The translations under genes were made by a program, and so were the position numbers. From Reticulitermes speratus (Eukaryota; Arthropoda; Insecta; Blattodea; Rhinotermitidae), in assembly GCA_021186555.1 (NCBI GenBank), contig JAJKFL010000006.1, positions 46,696,138 to 46,760,137 of the forward strand: 64,000 bases of DNA. Reading direction: 5' to 3'. The notes under the pieces were generated by a model. It did no database searches. It was not told the DNA's origin and was given only the letters and a program-made list of their open reading frames with translations. Positions 21,208 to 35,500 of this stretch are shown in pieces; the first letter of the stretch is position 1; the number at the start of each line of letters is the position of its first letter.

Positions 21208-24200
21208 AATGTTTCTCTCCCAGCACTTCAGTTTCCCCTGTCAGTATCATTCCACCAATGTTCCATACTCATTCATTCATCTACCACCAACGCTGTATAA
21301 TGTTTCTCTCCCAGCACTTCAGTTTCCCCTGTCAGTATCATTCCACCAATGTTCCATACTCATTCATTCATCTACCACCAACGCTGTATAATGTTTCTCT
21401 CCAGTACTTCAGTTTCCCCTGTCAGTATCATTCCATCAATGCTCCATACTCATTCATACATCTACCACCAACACTGTATAATGTTTCTCTCCCAGTACTT
21501 CAGTTTCCCCTGTCAGTATCATTCCATCAATGCTCCATACTCATTCATACATCTACCACCAACACTGTATAATGTTTCTCTCCCAGTACTTCAGTTTCCC
21601 CTGTCAGTATCATTCCACCAATGTTCCATACTCATTCATTCATCTACCACCAACGCTGTATAATGTTTCTCTCCCAGCACTTCAGTTTCCCCTGTCAGTA
21701 TCATTCACCAATGTTCCATACTCATTCATTCATCTACCACCAACGCTGTATAATGTTTCTCTCCAGCACTTCAGTTTCCCCTGTCAGTATCATTCCACCA
21801 ATGTTCCATACTCATTCATTCATCTACCACCAACGCTGTATAATGTTTCTCTCCAGCACTTCAGTTTCCCCTGTCAGTATCATTCCACCAATGTTCCATA
21901 CTCATTCATTCATCTACCACCAACGCTGTATAATGTTTCTCTCCCAGTACTTCAGTTTCCCCTGTCAGTATCATTCCATCAATGCTCCATACTCATTCAT
22001 ACATCTACCACCAACACTGTATAATGTTTCTCTCCCAGTACTTCAGTTTCCCCTGTCAGTATCATTCCATCAATGCTCCATACTCATTCATACATCTACC
22101 ACCAACACTGTATAATGTTTCTCTCCCAGTACTTCAGTTTCCCCTGTCAGTATCATTCCACCAATGTTCCATACTCATTCATTCATCTACCACCAACGCT
22201 GTATAATGTTTCTCTCCCAGCACTTCAGTTTCCCCTGTCAGTATCATTCCACCAATGTTCCATACTCATTCATTCATCTACCACCAACGCTGTATAATGT
22301 TTCTCTCCAGCACTTCAGTTTCCCCTGTCAGTATCATTCCACCAATGTTCCATACTCATTCATTCATCTACCACCAACGCTGTATAATGTTTCTCTCCCA
22401 GCACTTCAGTTTCCCCTGTCAGTATCATTCCACCAATGTTCCATACTCATTCATTCATCTACCACCAACGCTGTATAATGTTTCTCTCCCAGCACTTCAG
22501 TTTCCCCTGTCAGTATCATTCCACCAATGTTCCATACTCATTCATTCATCTACCACCAACGCTGTATAATGTTTCTCTCCCAGCACTTCAGTTTCCCCTG
22601 TCAGTATCATTCCACCAATGTTCCATACTCATTCATTCATCTACCACCAACGCTGTATAATGTTTCTCTCCCAGTACTTCAGTTTCCCCTGTCAGTATCA
22701 TTCCATCAATGCTCCATACTCATTCATACATCTACCACCAACACTGTATAATGTTTCTCTCCCAGTACTTCAGTTTCCCCTGTCAGTATCATTCCACCAA
22801 TGCTCCATACTCATTCATACATCTACCACCAACGCTGTATAATGTTTCTCTCCCAGCACTTCAGTTTCCCCTGTCAGTATCATTCCACCAATGTTCCATA
22901 CTCATTCATTCATCTACCACCAACGCTGTATAATGTTTCTCTCCCAGTACTTCAGTTTCCCCTGTCAGTATCATTCCATCAATGCTCCATACTCATTCAT
23001 ACATCTACCACCAACACTGTATAATGTTTCTCTCCCAGTACTTCAGTTTCCCCTGTCAGTATCATTCCACCAATGCTCCATACTCATTCATACATCTACC
23101 ACCAACACTGTATAATGTTTCTCTCCCAGTACTTCAGTTTCCCCTTTCAGTATCATTCCACCAATGCTCCATACTCATTCATACATCTACCACCAACACT
23201 GTATAATGTTTCTCTCCCAGTACTTCAGTTTCCCCTGTCAGTATCATTCCACCAATGCTCCATACTCATTCATACATCTACCACCAACGCTGTATAATGT
23301 TTCTCTCCCAGTACTTCAGATTTCCCCTGTCAGTATCATTCCACCAATGCTCCATACTCATTCATACATCTACCACCAACGCTGTATAATGTTCTTCTCC
23401 CAGTACTTCAGTTTCCCCTGTCAGTATCATTCCACCAATGCTCCATACTCATTCATACATCTACCACCAACGCTGTATAATGTTTCTCTCCCAGTACTTC
23501 AGATTTCCCCTGTCAGTATCATTCCACCAATGCTCCATACTCATTCATACATCTACCACCAACGCTGTATAATGTTCTCTCCCAGTACTTCAGTTTTCCC
23601 CTGTCAGTATCATTCCATCAATGCTCCATACTCATTCATACATCTACCACCAACGCTGTATAATGTTTCTCTCCCAGTACTTCAGTTTCCCCTGTCAGTA
23701 TCATTCCACCAATGCTCCATACTCATTCATACATCTACCACCAACGCTGTATAATGTTTCTCTCCAAGTACTTCAGTTTTCCCCTGTCAGTATCATTCCA
23801 CCAATGCTCCATACTCATTCATACATCTACCACCAACGCTGTATAATGTTTCTCTCCAGGTACTTCAGTTTTCCCCTGTCAGTATCATTCCATCAATGCT
23901 CCATACTCATTCATACATCTACCACCAACGCTGTATAATGTTTCTCTCCCAGTACTTCAGTTTCCCCTGTCAGTATCATTCCATCAATGCTTCATACTCA
24001 TTCATACATCTACCACCAACGCTGTATAATGTTTCTCTCCCAGTACTTCAGTTTCCCCTGTCAGTATCATTCCATCAATGCTTCATACTCATTCATACAT
24101 CTACCACCAACGCTGTATAATGTTTCTCTCCCAGTACTTCAGTTTCCCCTGTCAGTATCATTCCACCAATGCTCCATACTCATTCATACATCTACCACCA

Positions 24201-24848
24201 ACGCTGTATAATGTTTCTCTCCCAGTACTTCAGTTTCCCCTGTCAGTATCATTCCACCAATGCTCCATACTCATTCATACATCTACCACCAACGCTGTAT
24301 AATGTTTCTCTCCCAGTACTTCAGTTTCCCCTGTCAGTATCATTCCACCAATGCTCCATACTCATTCATACATCTACCACCAACGCTGTATAATGTTTCT
24401 CTCCCAGTACTTCAGTTTCCCCTGTCAGTATCATTCCACCAATGCTCCATACTCATTCATACATCTACCACCAACGCTGTATAATATTTCTCTCCCACTA
24501 CTTCAGTTTCCCTGTCAGTATCATTCCACCAATGCTCCATACTCATTCATACATCTACCACCAACGCTGTATAATGTTTCTCTCCCAGTACTTCAGTTTT
24601 CCCCTGTCAGTATCATTCCACCAATGCTCCATACTCATTCATACATCTACCACCAACGCTGTATAATGTTTCTCTCCCAGTACTTCAGTTTCCCCTGTCA
24701 GTATCATTCCACCAATGCTCCATACTCATTCATACATCTACCACCAACGCTGTATAATGTTTCTCTCCCACTACTTCAGTTTCCCCTGTCAGTATCATTC
24801 CACCAATGCTCTATTCACATTCATTCATCTACCACCGACGCTACATAA
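21208..24848. repeat. 91-bp satellite array, about 40 copies
   Basis: TATAATGTTTCTCTCCCAGC, ACTTCAGTTTCCCCTGTCAG, TATCATTCCACCAATGTTCC, then ATACTCATTCATTCATCTAC and CACCAACGCTG make 91 bp. Two haplotypes exist: CAGCACTT with GTTCCATAC and CATTCATC, and CAGTACTT with GCTCCATAC and CATACATC. The first dominates the left half and the second the right half, with mixing between. Overlapping 74-164-residue frames are artefacts. Confidence 0.97.
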
Positions 24849-25472
24849 GCTTTGCAATTCATGGCGTCATTAAATAGCAAACTTAACGCTCACTTTTCTC
24901 TGATGCTGAAATATAGACAATAGATTTGTGCCTCCACGCCCCCCACACGTTTATATGACCTTGTGTCTAGCGCAGTGGCAACAGGCGCCTAGACGATGGG
25001 TCGCGCGGACACCTCAGTACCTGGAATCATGAAACTTCAAACTACAGTTGCAAAAATCTAGCGGTTTTTTTTCCGATATGAAAAACACACAAAGTCAAAA
25101 TTCGTACATTACTTTGCACGCCAGTAGAATTTCATGACTGCTCATGTTACATCAAACTGTTTGTTTGGTAAGTGCGTCGTATTACTTAGGCTACAGGCAC
25201 ACGCGACTTGATGAGAAAGCGCCATTCGTTCATAATCTCATAATTAGATTGTTTTGTCAGCTTCACGCTCCAACCGCTTTATCCATTTATTCGGAGCCTC
25301 GTTCACAAGTTTGTACTTCAGCTTTCCGTTCTTCTTATTGCAATCTAATTATGTCTGTTGCTCCTGGACCTTTGTTTTTACCTAAACTGCAAACAGAGAC
25401 CGTGCCGTGCCGAACGTGACATCACAGGCCGTGCCGACCAAAGTAATTGAGCCAATTAGTGAGCGACGTGTT
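24849..25472. other. Single-copy-looking spacer with a possible old SINE head
   Basis: TCTAGCGCAGTGGCAACAGG followed by CTAGACGATGGGTCGCGCG (about 24967-25002) weakly resembles a tRNA-like SINE head, but no B box can be seen. The 91-residue frame at 25144-25419 has no recognisable domain. Confidence 0.35.
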
Positions 25473-26740
25473 GCCATGGTGACCAGCAGGCTGCTCATTA
25501 CAGCTCTCTATCTCACATGGTGACCAGCAGGCTGCTCATTACAGCTGTCTATCTCACATGGTGACCAGCAGGCTGCTCATTACAGCTCTCTATCTCACAT
25601 GGTGACCAGCAGACTGCTCATTACAGCTCTCTATCTCACATGGTGACCAGCAGACTGCTCATTACAGCTCTCTATCTCACATGGTGACCAGCAGACTGCT
25701 CATTACAGCTCTCTATCTCACATGGTGACCAGCAGACTGCTCATTACAGCTCTCTATCTCACATGGTGACCAGCAGACTGCTCATTACAGCTCCCTATCT
25801 CACATGGTGACCAGCAGACTGCTCATTACAGCTGTCTATCTCACATGGTGACCAGCAGACTGCTCATTACAGCTGTCTATCTCACATGGTGACCAGCAGA
25901 CTGCTCATTACAGCTGTCTATCTCACATGGTGACCAGCAGACTGCTCATTACAGCTGTCTATTTCACATGGTGACCAGCAGACTGCTCATTACAGCTGTC
26001 TATCTCACATGGTGACCAGCAGACTGCTCATTACAGCTGTCTATCTCACATGGTGACCAGCAGACTGCTCATTACAGCTGTCTATCTCACATGGTGACCA
26101 GCAGACTGCTCATTACAGCTGTCTATCTCACATGGTGACCAGCAGACTGCTCATTACAGCTGTCTATCTCACATGGTGACCAGCAGACTGCTCATTACAG
26201 CTGTCTATCTCACATGGTGACCAGCAGACTGCTCATTACAGCTGTCTATCTCACATGGTGACCAGCAGACTGCTCATTACAGCTGTCTATCTCACATGGT
26301 GACCAGCAGACTGCTCATTACAGCTGTCTATTTCACATGGTGACCAGCAGACTGCTCATTACAGCTGTCTATCTCACATGGTGACCAGCAGACTGCTCAT
26401 TACAGCTCCCTATCTCACATGGTGACCAGCAGACTGCTCATTACAGCTCCCTATCTCACATGGTGACCAGCAGACTGCTCATTACAGCTGTCTATCTCAC
26501 ATGGTGACCAGCAGACTGCTCATTACAGCTGTCTATCTCACATGGTGACCAGCAGACTGCTCATTACAGCTGTCTATCTCACATGGTGACCAGCAGACTG
26601 CTCATTACAGCTCTCTATCTCACATGGTGACCAGCAGACGCTCATTACAGCTCCCTATCTCACATGGTGACCAGCAGACTGCTCATTACAGCTCCCTATC
26701 TCACATGGTGACCAGCAGACTGCTCATTACAGCTCTCTAT
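25473..26740. repeat. 41-bp satellite array, regular part, about 31 copies
   Basis: CATGGTGACCAGCAGACTGC, TCATTACAGCTCTCTATCTC, A gives 41 bp (25516, 25557 and onwards). The only frequent variation is GCTCTCT, GCTGTCT or GCTCCCT, arranged in runs. Copies are almost identical. Confidence 0.97.
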
Positions 26741-29700
26741 CTCACATGGTGACCAGAACTGCTCATTACAGCATGTCAATCTCACTGGTGACAGCAACTG
26801 CTCATTACAGCTCCCTATCTCACATGGTGACCAGCAACTGCTCATTACAGCTGTCTATCTCACATGGTGACCAGCAGACTGCTCATTACAGCTCCTATCT
26901 CACATGGTGACCACAGACTGCTCATTACAGCTCCTATCTCACATGGTGACCAGCAGACTGCTCATTACAGCTCTATCTCACATGGTGACCAGCAGACTGC
27001 TCATTACAGCTTCTATCTCACATGGTGACCAGCAACTGCTCATTACAGCTTCTATCTCACATGGTGACCAGCAGACTGCTCATTACAGCTTCTATTCACA
27101 TGGTGACCAGCAGACTGCTCATTACAGCTGTCTATCCACATGGTGACCACAGACTGCTCATTACAGCGTCTATCTCACATGGTGACCCAGACTGCTCATT
27201 ACAGCTCCCTATCTCACATGGTGACCAGCAGACTGCCATTACAGCTGTCTATTCAATGGTGACACGACGCTCATTACAGCTATCCACAGGGACCAGCAGA
27301 CTGCTCATACGCTGTATCTCAATGGACAGCAAGTTTAAGCTCCCACTCACAGTACACAACTGCTCATTACAGCTTTACATGTGAAGCATGCTCGTCATCT
27401 CAAGTGACACAATGCCTTACGCTCCCTCCACATGGTACCACAGCTCTTACAGCCTACCATGTGCCAGCGATGCTCATTACAGCTTATCTACATGTGCCAC
27501 TGATGCTCATTAGCTCACCAATGGTGACCACACTGTCATTACAGCGCTATTAATTGACCAAGAGTCATACAGCCTATTACTGTACCACTGAGCTCATTAA
27601 GCCACTATGGTGACCAGACTGCTCATTACCCTCTATACTGGCGCAGACCCATTACACTCATACGGTGACCAGCAGACGTCATTACAGCTCTATCCAGGTG
27701 ACAAAGCTATTACAGCTCTTATCTCACTGGTGACACAAGTCATTACAGTCCCTATTCACATGGTACCCAGATGCTCTTACAGCTCATCACATGTGACACA
27801 GATGCTATTCACTCTATTCACTGTGACAGAGATGTCATTACAGCTCCCTATCTACATGGTCCGCAGACGTATTCGTCCCTATCACATGGGACAGCAACTG
27901 CCTTACAGCTCCTATCTCACATGGTGACAAAGGTCATTAAGCTCCTATCTATGGTACAGCAACTGCCTTACGTCCCTATCTCACTGGACACAGCGCTCTT
28001 ACAGCTCCCTTCTCAATGGTGCGCTGATGCTCTTAAGCTCCATCTCACATGTACAGCAATGCTCATTACAGCTCCTATCTACTGGACCAGCACTGCTATT
28101 ACAGCTTCTATCCATGTGCCAGCAACTGCTCATTACACTCCTATCTCAATGCACGATGCTCTTACAGCCTCTATCTAAGGTGACCAGATGCATTAGCTTC
28201 TACTCATGTGACCAGAGCTCATTACGTCCCTTCTCAATGGGACGCAAGCCATACAGCTCATCTACAGGGCCCAATGCTCATTACAGCTCCATCTCCATTA
28301 CCGCTCTCACACACCAATACAATGCTATTACAGCATTACTGGTGCAGCAGATGTCTTACGTTCTATCTCACAGTACCAGCGACTGCTCATTACAGTCTAT
28401 TACATGGTGCACAGATCATAAGCTCCTATCTCACATGGTGACCAGGTGCCATACACTCCTATCTCACATGTGACAGCAGCTGTCATTAAGCTCCTATCTG
28501 TGACCAGATGTCATTACAGCTCTATTCACATGGTGACCAGCAGATGCTAACGCTCCTATTCACAGGTGACCGACTGCATACAGTCCCTATCTCAATGGTG
28601 ACAGCGAGCTCATTAAGCTTCTTCTCGGACCCAGACGCCATTAGCGCTTACATGGACCACAGATGCTCTACAGCTCCTATTCACGTGAAGCGATGTCATT
28701 ACAGCTTTATCTCTGTGACACAACTGTCATTACAGTCCATCTCACGTGACCAGCAACTGTCATTCAGTCATCTCACATGGTGACCACAGACTCTCATTAG
28801 TCTCTTCTCAATGTGACAGCAATGTCATTCAGCTCCTATCTCACATGGCCGCCTGCTCATACAGTCTCTATCACATGGGACCAGCAGACGCCTTACAGCT
28901 CCTATCTCAATGTACAAGATGTCATTACAGTCTATTACTGTGCGCACGTATTCACTCTATCTCAAGTGACGAACTGCTCATTACAGTTTATCCACATGGT
29001 GCCAGAGAGCTATTCCTCCTATCTCACATGGTGACCAGAGACTGCTCATACAGCTTCTATCTCAATGTGACCAAGATGCTATTACAGCTGTCTATCTCAA
29101 TGGTGACCGCACTGCTCATTACAGCTCCATCTCACATGGTGACACAACTGCTCATACAGTTCTATCTCACATGGTGACCAGCAGACTGCTCATTACAGCT
29201 CTTCTCACTGTGACACAGACTGCTCATTACAGCTCTATCTCATGGTCCCAGACTGCTCATTAAGCTCCTATCTCACATTTTGACCAGCAGACGCCATTAC
29301 AGCTCCTTCTCCATGGTGACCAGCAGACGCTCATTACAGTGCTATCTACTGGTGACAGAGACTGCTCATTACAGCTCCCTATCTACATGGTGACCAGCAG
29401 ACTGCTCATTACAGCTCCTATCTCACATGGTGACCACAGATGCTCATTACAGTCCTATCTCACTGGACCACAGATCTATTACAGTCCTATCTACAGGTGA
29501 CCAGCGACGTCATTACAGTCTATCTCACATGTGACCAGCAACTGCTCATTACAGCTCCCTATCTCACTGTGACCAGCAGATGCTCATTACAGCTCCTACT
29601 CACATGGTGACAAGACTGCTCATTACAGTTCATTACATGGTGACCACGACTGCTCAACAGCCATCTCACAGGTGACAGCAGACTGCTCATTACAGCTCCT

Positions 29701-30960
29701 ATCTCACATGGTGACCACAGATGCTCATTACAGTCTATCTACATGGGCCGCGATGCTCATACAGTTCTTCTCACATGGTGACCACGACTGCTCATTAAGC
29801 TCTATCTCACATGGTGACCAGCAACTGCTCATACAGCCCCTATCTCATGGTGACCAGCAGACTGCTCTTACAGCTTCTATCTCACATGGGACACAGACGC
29901 TCTTACAGCTGTTATTACATGGTGACCAGCGAGCTCATACAGTCCTATCACATGGTGACAGCAGACTGCTCATTACGTGTCTATCACATGGGACCAGCAG
30001 ACGCTCATTACAGTCTATCTCACATGGTGACAGCAGACTGCTCATTACAGCTCCCATTCACTGGTGACCAGACTGCTCTTACAGTCATCTCACATGGTGA
30101 CCAGCAATGCTCATTACAGCTCTCTATTCACTGGTGCAGCGACTGCTCATACAGCTCTATCTCACATGGTGACCAGCAGAGTCTTACAGTTCTATCTCAC
30201 ATGGTGACAGAGACCGCTCATTACAGCTCTATCTCACATGGTGCCAGCAGACGCTCATTACAGCTCTCTATCTCACATGGTGACCAGCAGACCGCTCATT
30301 GCAGCTCTCTATCTCACATGGTGACCAGCAGACCGCTCATTGACAGCTCCTATCTCACATGGTGACCAGCAGACCTGCTCATTACAGCTCCCTATCTCAC
30401 ATGGTGACCAGCAACTGCTCATTACAGCTCCCTTCTCACATGGTGACCAGCAAACTGCTCATTACAGCTCTATCTCACATGGTGACCAGCAGACGCTCAT
30501 TACAGCTCTCTATCTCACATGGTGACCAGCAACTGCTCATTACAGCTCCTCTATCTCACATGCTGACCAGCGACGCTCATTACAGCTCCTATCTCACATG
30601 GTGACCAGCAGACCGCTCATTACAGCTCCTATCTCACATGGTGACCAGCAGACCGCTCATTACAGCTCTCTATCTCACATGGTGACCAGCAGACCGCTCA
30701 TTCAGCTCCTATCTCACATGGGCCAGCGACCCTCATTCGCTCCAATCTCCATGGACCAGAGACCGTCCTCAGAGCTCTCATACACATTGCCAGCAAGAAC
30801 TCGCTCATTACGCTCCTATTCAATTACGCATCAAGACTGCTTTTAAGGTCCTCCAATTGTGAGCAACGTCATTACGCTGTCTTTCCATGGAAGACCGCTA
30901 ACAGTCATTACATTGTTCTATTACAGACGTAGCAACTGTATTACGTTTATTCAGTGGTGG
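26741..30960. repeat. 41-bp satellite array, irregular part, about 95-100 copies
   Basis: The same 41-bp unit continues, but between about 26750 and 30200 almost every copy lacks one to several bases. It becomes regular again at about 30200-30710, then fades to 30960. Differences are mainly deletions, rarely substitutions. Random-looking frames in this stretch result from the shifting phase. Confidence 0.9.
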
Positions 30961-32594
30961 AGCGTGCGCAGTAGGCACGCCTTACAGCAGTCCGTTCGAT
31001 TTCCGATGGTGACATTGAACTTTTCATTGACATAACCCTTCCGTCGCTCTATACATGGGTGACTCAGCGCAACCGAAATCATAGCAGGATTATTCTCACG
31101 GTGTAAAAACGCCGTCATAGGGCTACCAATCTTACACCTCATGGCTGATTCTATAAATGTGTAGCCCAACTCCATGGACCCTAAGAGCCTGTAATGTTGA
31201 CAGTAACAGTACCTAGCTTGTCAGTAATGTTGCCCGTCAATTTATGGCCAGTAAAGTGTTTACTCGTAACACAATAGCCTACGCGTTTGCATTAAGGTCA
31301 ATTCACTTCTGCTACGTTTCTCCTTGTTTAGCTGCAGTACGTTTCAGAACTTAGCCCAATTGTTTAAACGATTGATTCATTTTGCGTGAATTTGCTTGTT
31401 CATTCGCGAAGTCTACTTTCAGTTGATCTGTGTCACTGAGGTCGGAATGTGCGTGGTTTGATGCCGTGTGTGCTTGCGTTTGCATTGCTAACCTGAATGT
31501 TTTAGCTGTGCAGCACTAATCCTCTAGCAGCTCGTCCTTATCTCTCTATTGCACTCTCATATAACAATTACACCTTTACATCGCGATTTCTATAATACCC
31601 AACCTCCTACCCCTAAGGGGGCGGTTTGAGCACGTAACAATAGCCTCCCCTGCCCTGTAATGGGAAACGTGGTCTCCTTGCCTGTAACGTTACGGGGAAC
31701 AGCCCGGACAGAAGGTACGTTAAATTGTCGTATTGACACTACGGTGGCTGGCCACTTGCAGTGGCAAAGTTGAATGCATTTTCGAAATTTTTAATGGTAT
31801 ATTTCGATCGTCACAGAGGAGTTTGTCGTTTCGTGGCCTTACGTGCTAGCCACTGAAGTGCTACGTGCACAGAAAACCTTTATGCTCCGTTTTTCGTCGA
31901 AGCCACCGTTAGAAATCCATTTGACATGCGCACAATTAGTTACTAAAGTCACATGCGGGCTTAGCAAGCACGGTCCCGGCTTCTGAATTTGGAAAAGTGC
32001 CCTGTAATATGGTACAAGGTACTAAAATTATGTATTGACATAGTGTACGAATGCATGGCAAGTGATGATCATGTCTATGTAATGCACTACAGAAATTAGT
32101 CGGGTATGACACAGGGTGTCGAACGTTGGAGATAATGTATGCTAATTATTCTGAAGCGGTGAAAATCCTTTGATCGCCATTGTTAGCGTTATGTACGGTG
32201 TTAGCACGTGATGAATTGAAGCATTAAATTACTTGTTACAGATCTTGTCTGTGTACATTCAAGATAATGACGGGTTCAACTTGGTGAATGCAATTGGACT
32301 ACAGCAGAGTGTACATCGTGTACAGTCATAGTTAGTGACAGTCTAACGGCTACAAGAACCGTTAAATTGCAGGGTTATCAGGGGAAACTGGCTAAAGGCG
32401 GGAAATTTTACATTTGCTCTTGAATTGTCAAAGGGCAATTGTATAAAATAAGATGTGTGTGTGTGTGTGTGTGCCATTTGCCTCTAGGCGCAATAACCAT
32501 TCATAAAGCAAAGACAGGAGCTTGAAATTCTGGCAGTAGTTTTAGTGTGATTGCGAGTTTCTGCGGTCGAAATATGTTAAAATCATTGGATAGG
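30961..32594. other. Single-copy-looking region, 1.6 kb
   Basis: I see no gene, transposon end or array apart from a (GT)n run at 32455-32473. CCTAAGGGGGCGG and CCCTGTAATGGGAAACG around 31615-31670 are GC-rich but meaningless to me. Confidence 0.5.
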
Positions 32595-35500
32595 ATGTAA
32601 TTATGTTACAGCATGTTGTGTTACGGAATGAATGTAATTATGTTACAGCATGGTGTGTTATGGAATGAATGTAATTATGTTACAGCATGGTGTGTTATGG
32701 AATGAATGTAATTATGTTACAGCATGGTGTGGGAGAATTTTACAGTGTGTGTTACGGAATGAATGTAATTATGTTACAGCATGGTGTGTTACGGAATGAA
32801 TGTAATTATGTACACATGTGTGTTACGGAATGAATGTAATTATGTTACAGCATGTTGTGTTAGGATGAATGTATATTCGCAGTGGTTAGAATGAATGTAA
32901 TTATGTTACAGCATGGTGTGTTACGGAATGAATGTAATTATGTTACAGCATGGTGTGTTACGGAATGAATGTAATTATGTTACAGCATGGTGTGTTACGG
33001 AATGAATGTAATTATGTTACAGCATGGTGTGTTACGGAATGAATGTAATTATGTTACAGCATGGTGTGTTACGGAATGAATGTAATTATGTTACAGCATG
33101 GTGTGTTACGGAATGAATGTAATTATGTTACAGCATGGTGTGTTACGGAATGAATGTAATTATGTTACAGCATGGTGTGTTACGGAATGAATGTAATTAT
33201 GTTACAGCATGGTGTGTTACGGAATGAATGTAATTATGTTACAGCATGGTGTGTTACGGAATGAATGTAATTATGTTCAGCATGGTGTGTTACGGAATGA
33301 ATGTAATTATGTTACAGCATGGTGTGTTATGGAATGAATGTAATTATGTTACAGCATGTGTGTTATGGAAGAATGTAATTATGTTACAGCATGGTGTGTT
33401 ACGGAATGAATGTAATTATGTTACAGCATGGTGTGTTACGGAATGAATGTAATTAATGTTACAGCATGGTGTGTTACGGAATGAATGTAATTATGTTTCA
33501 GCATGGTGTGTTACAGGAATGAATGTAATTATGTTCAGCATGGTGTGTTACGGAATGAATGTAATTATGTTACAGCATGGTGTGTTACGGAATGAATGTA
33601 ATTATGTTACAGCATGGTGTGTTACGGAATGAATGTAATTATGTTACAGCATGGTGTGTTATGGAAGAATGTAATTATGTTACAGCATGGTGTGTTATGG
33701 AAGAATGTAATTATGTTACAGCATGGTGTTTACGGAATGAATGTAATTATGTTACAGCAAGGTGTGTTACGGAATGAATGTAATTATGTTACAGCATGGT
33801 GTGTTACGGAATGAATGTAATTATGTTACAGCAATGGTGTGTTACGGAATGAATGTAATTATGTTACACATGGTGTGTTAGGAATGAATGTAATTATGTT
33901 ACAGCATGGTGTGTTACGGAATGAATGTAATTATGTTACAGCATGGTGTGTTACGGAATGAATGTAATTATGTTACAGCAATGGTGTGTATACGGAATGA
34001 ATGTAATTATGTTACAGCATGGTGTGTTAGGAATGAATGTAATTATGTTTACAGCAAGGTGTGTTACGGAATGAATGTATTATGTTACAGCATGGTGTGT
34101 TACGGAATGAATGTAATTATGTTACAGCAGGTGTGTGTTACGGAATGAATGTAATTATGTTACAGCATGGTGTGTTATGGAAGAATGTAATTATGTTACA
34201 GCATGGTTGTTTGAACGAATGTAATTATGTTACAGCAATGTGTGTTATGGAAAGAATGTAATTATGTTACAGCATGGTGTTTACGGAATGAAGTAATTAT
34301 GTTACGCAGGTGTGTTACGGAATGAATGTAATTATGTTACAGCATGGTGTGTATACGGAATGAATTAATTATGTTAAAGCATAAGTGTGTTAGGAAGAAT
34401 GTAATTATGTACAGCATGTTGTTTATGGAAGGAATGTAATTATGTTACAATTGATGTCTTATGGAATGAATGTAATTATGTTACAGCATGTGTTTTAGGA
34501 AGGAAGTAATTATATTACAATGTTTATGAAGAAGTAATTATGTAGCATGGGTGTTAGAAGGAACGTAATTATGTTCACAAAGTGGTTCTTATGGAAGAAC
34601 GTAATGTTTACAGCATGATGTCTTACTGGAAGGAACGTAATTATGTTACGGCATGGTGTGTTAGGAATGAACGTAATTATGTTACAGCAAGTGTGTTAGT
34701 GGAATGAATGTAATTGTTACAGCATGGTGTTTAGGAAGGAATGTAATTATGTTACATGATGGTGTTTATGGAAGGAATGTAATTATGTTACAGCATGTGT
34801 GTTATGGAATGAACTGTAATTATGTTACAGCATGTGTCGTTATGGAAGGAAGTAATTATGTTACAGCATGATGTTTATGGAAGAAGTAATTTGTTACAGC
34901 ATGTGTGTTACTGGAATGGAACGTAATTATGTTTACATGATGTGTTACTGGAATGAACTGTAATTATGTTACAGCAGGGATGTTCGGATATGAAGTAGTA
35001 ATTTGTTACAGCATGATGTGTTAGGAAGAAGTAATTATGTTACATGTGTTTATGGAAGGAGAATGTAATTATGTTAGCATGATGTTTAGGAAGAAGTAAT
35101 TATGTATCAGAATGTTTTATGGAAGGAACGTAATTATGTTACACATGGATGTGTTACGGAAGGAACGTAATTATGTTACAGCATGATGTGTTATGGAAGG
35201 AAGTAATTATGTTACATGGTGTTTATGGAAGGAAGTAATGTTACAGCATGATGTTATGAAGGAACGTAATTATGTTACATGTGTTTAGGAAGGAACGTAA
35301 TTGTTACAGCATGATGTTTATGGAAGGAATCGTAATTATGTTACATGATGTTTATCGGAAGAAGTAATTATGTTAACATGATGTTTTGGAAGGAAGTAAT
35401 TGTTACAGCATGGATGTCTTATGGAAGGAACGTAATTATGTTACATGATGTCTTATGGAAGGAACGTAATTATATGTTACACATGTGTCTTAGGAAGAAG

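Noticed and set aside
24960..25005. SINE head near TCTAGCGCAGTGGC
   Set aside because: Only an A-box-like piece; no B box or body found.
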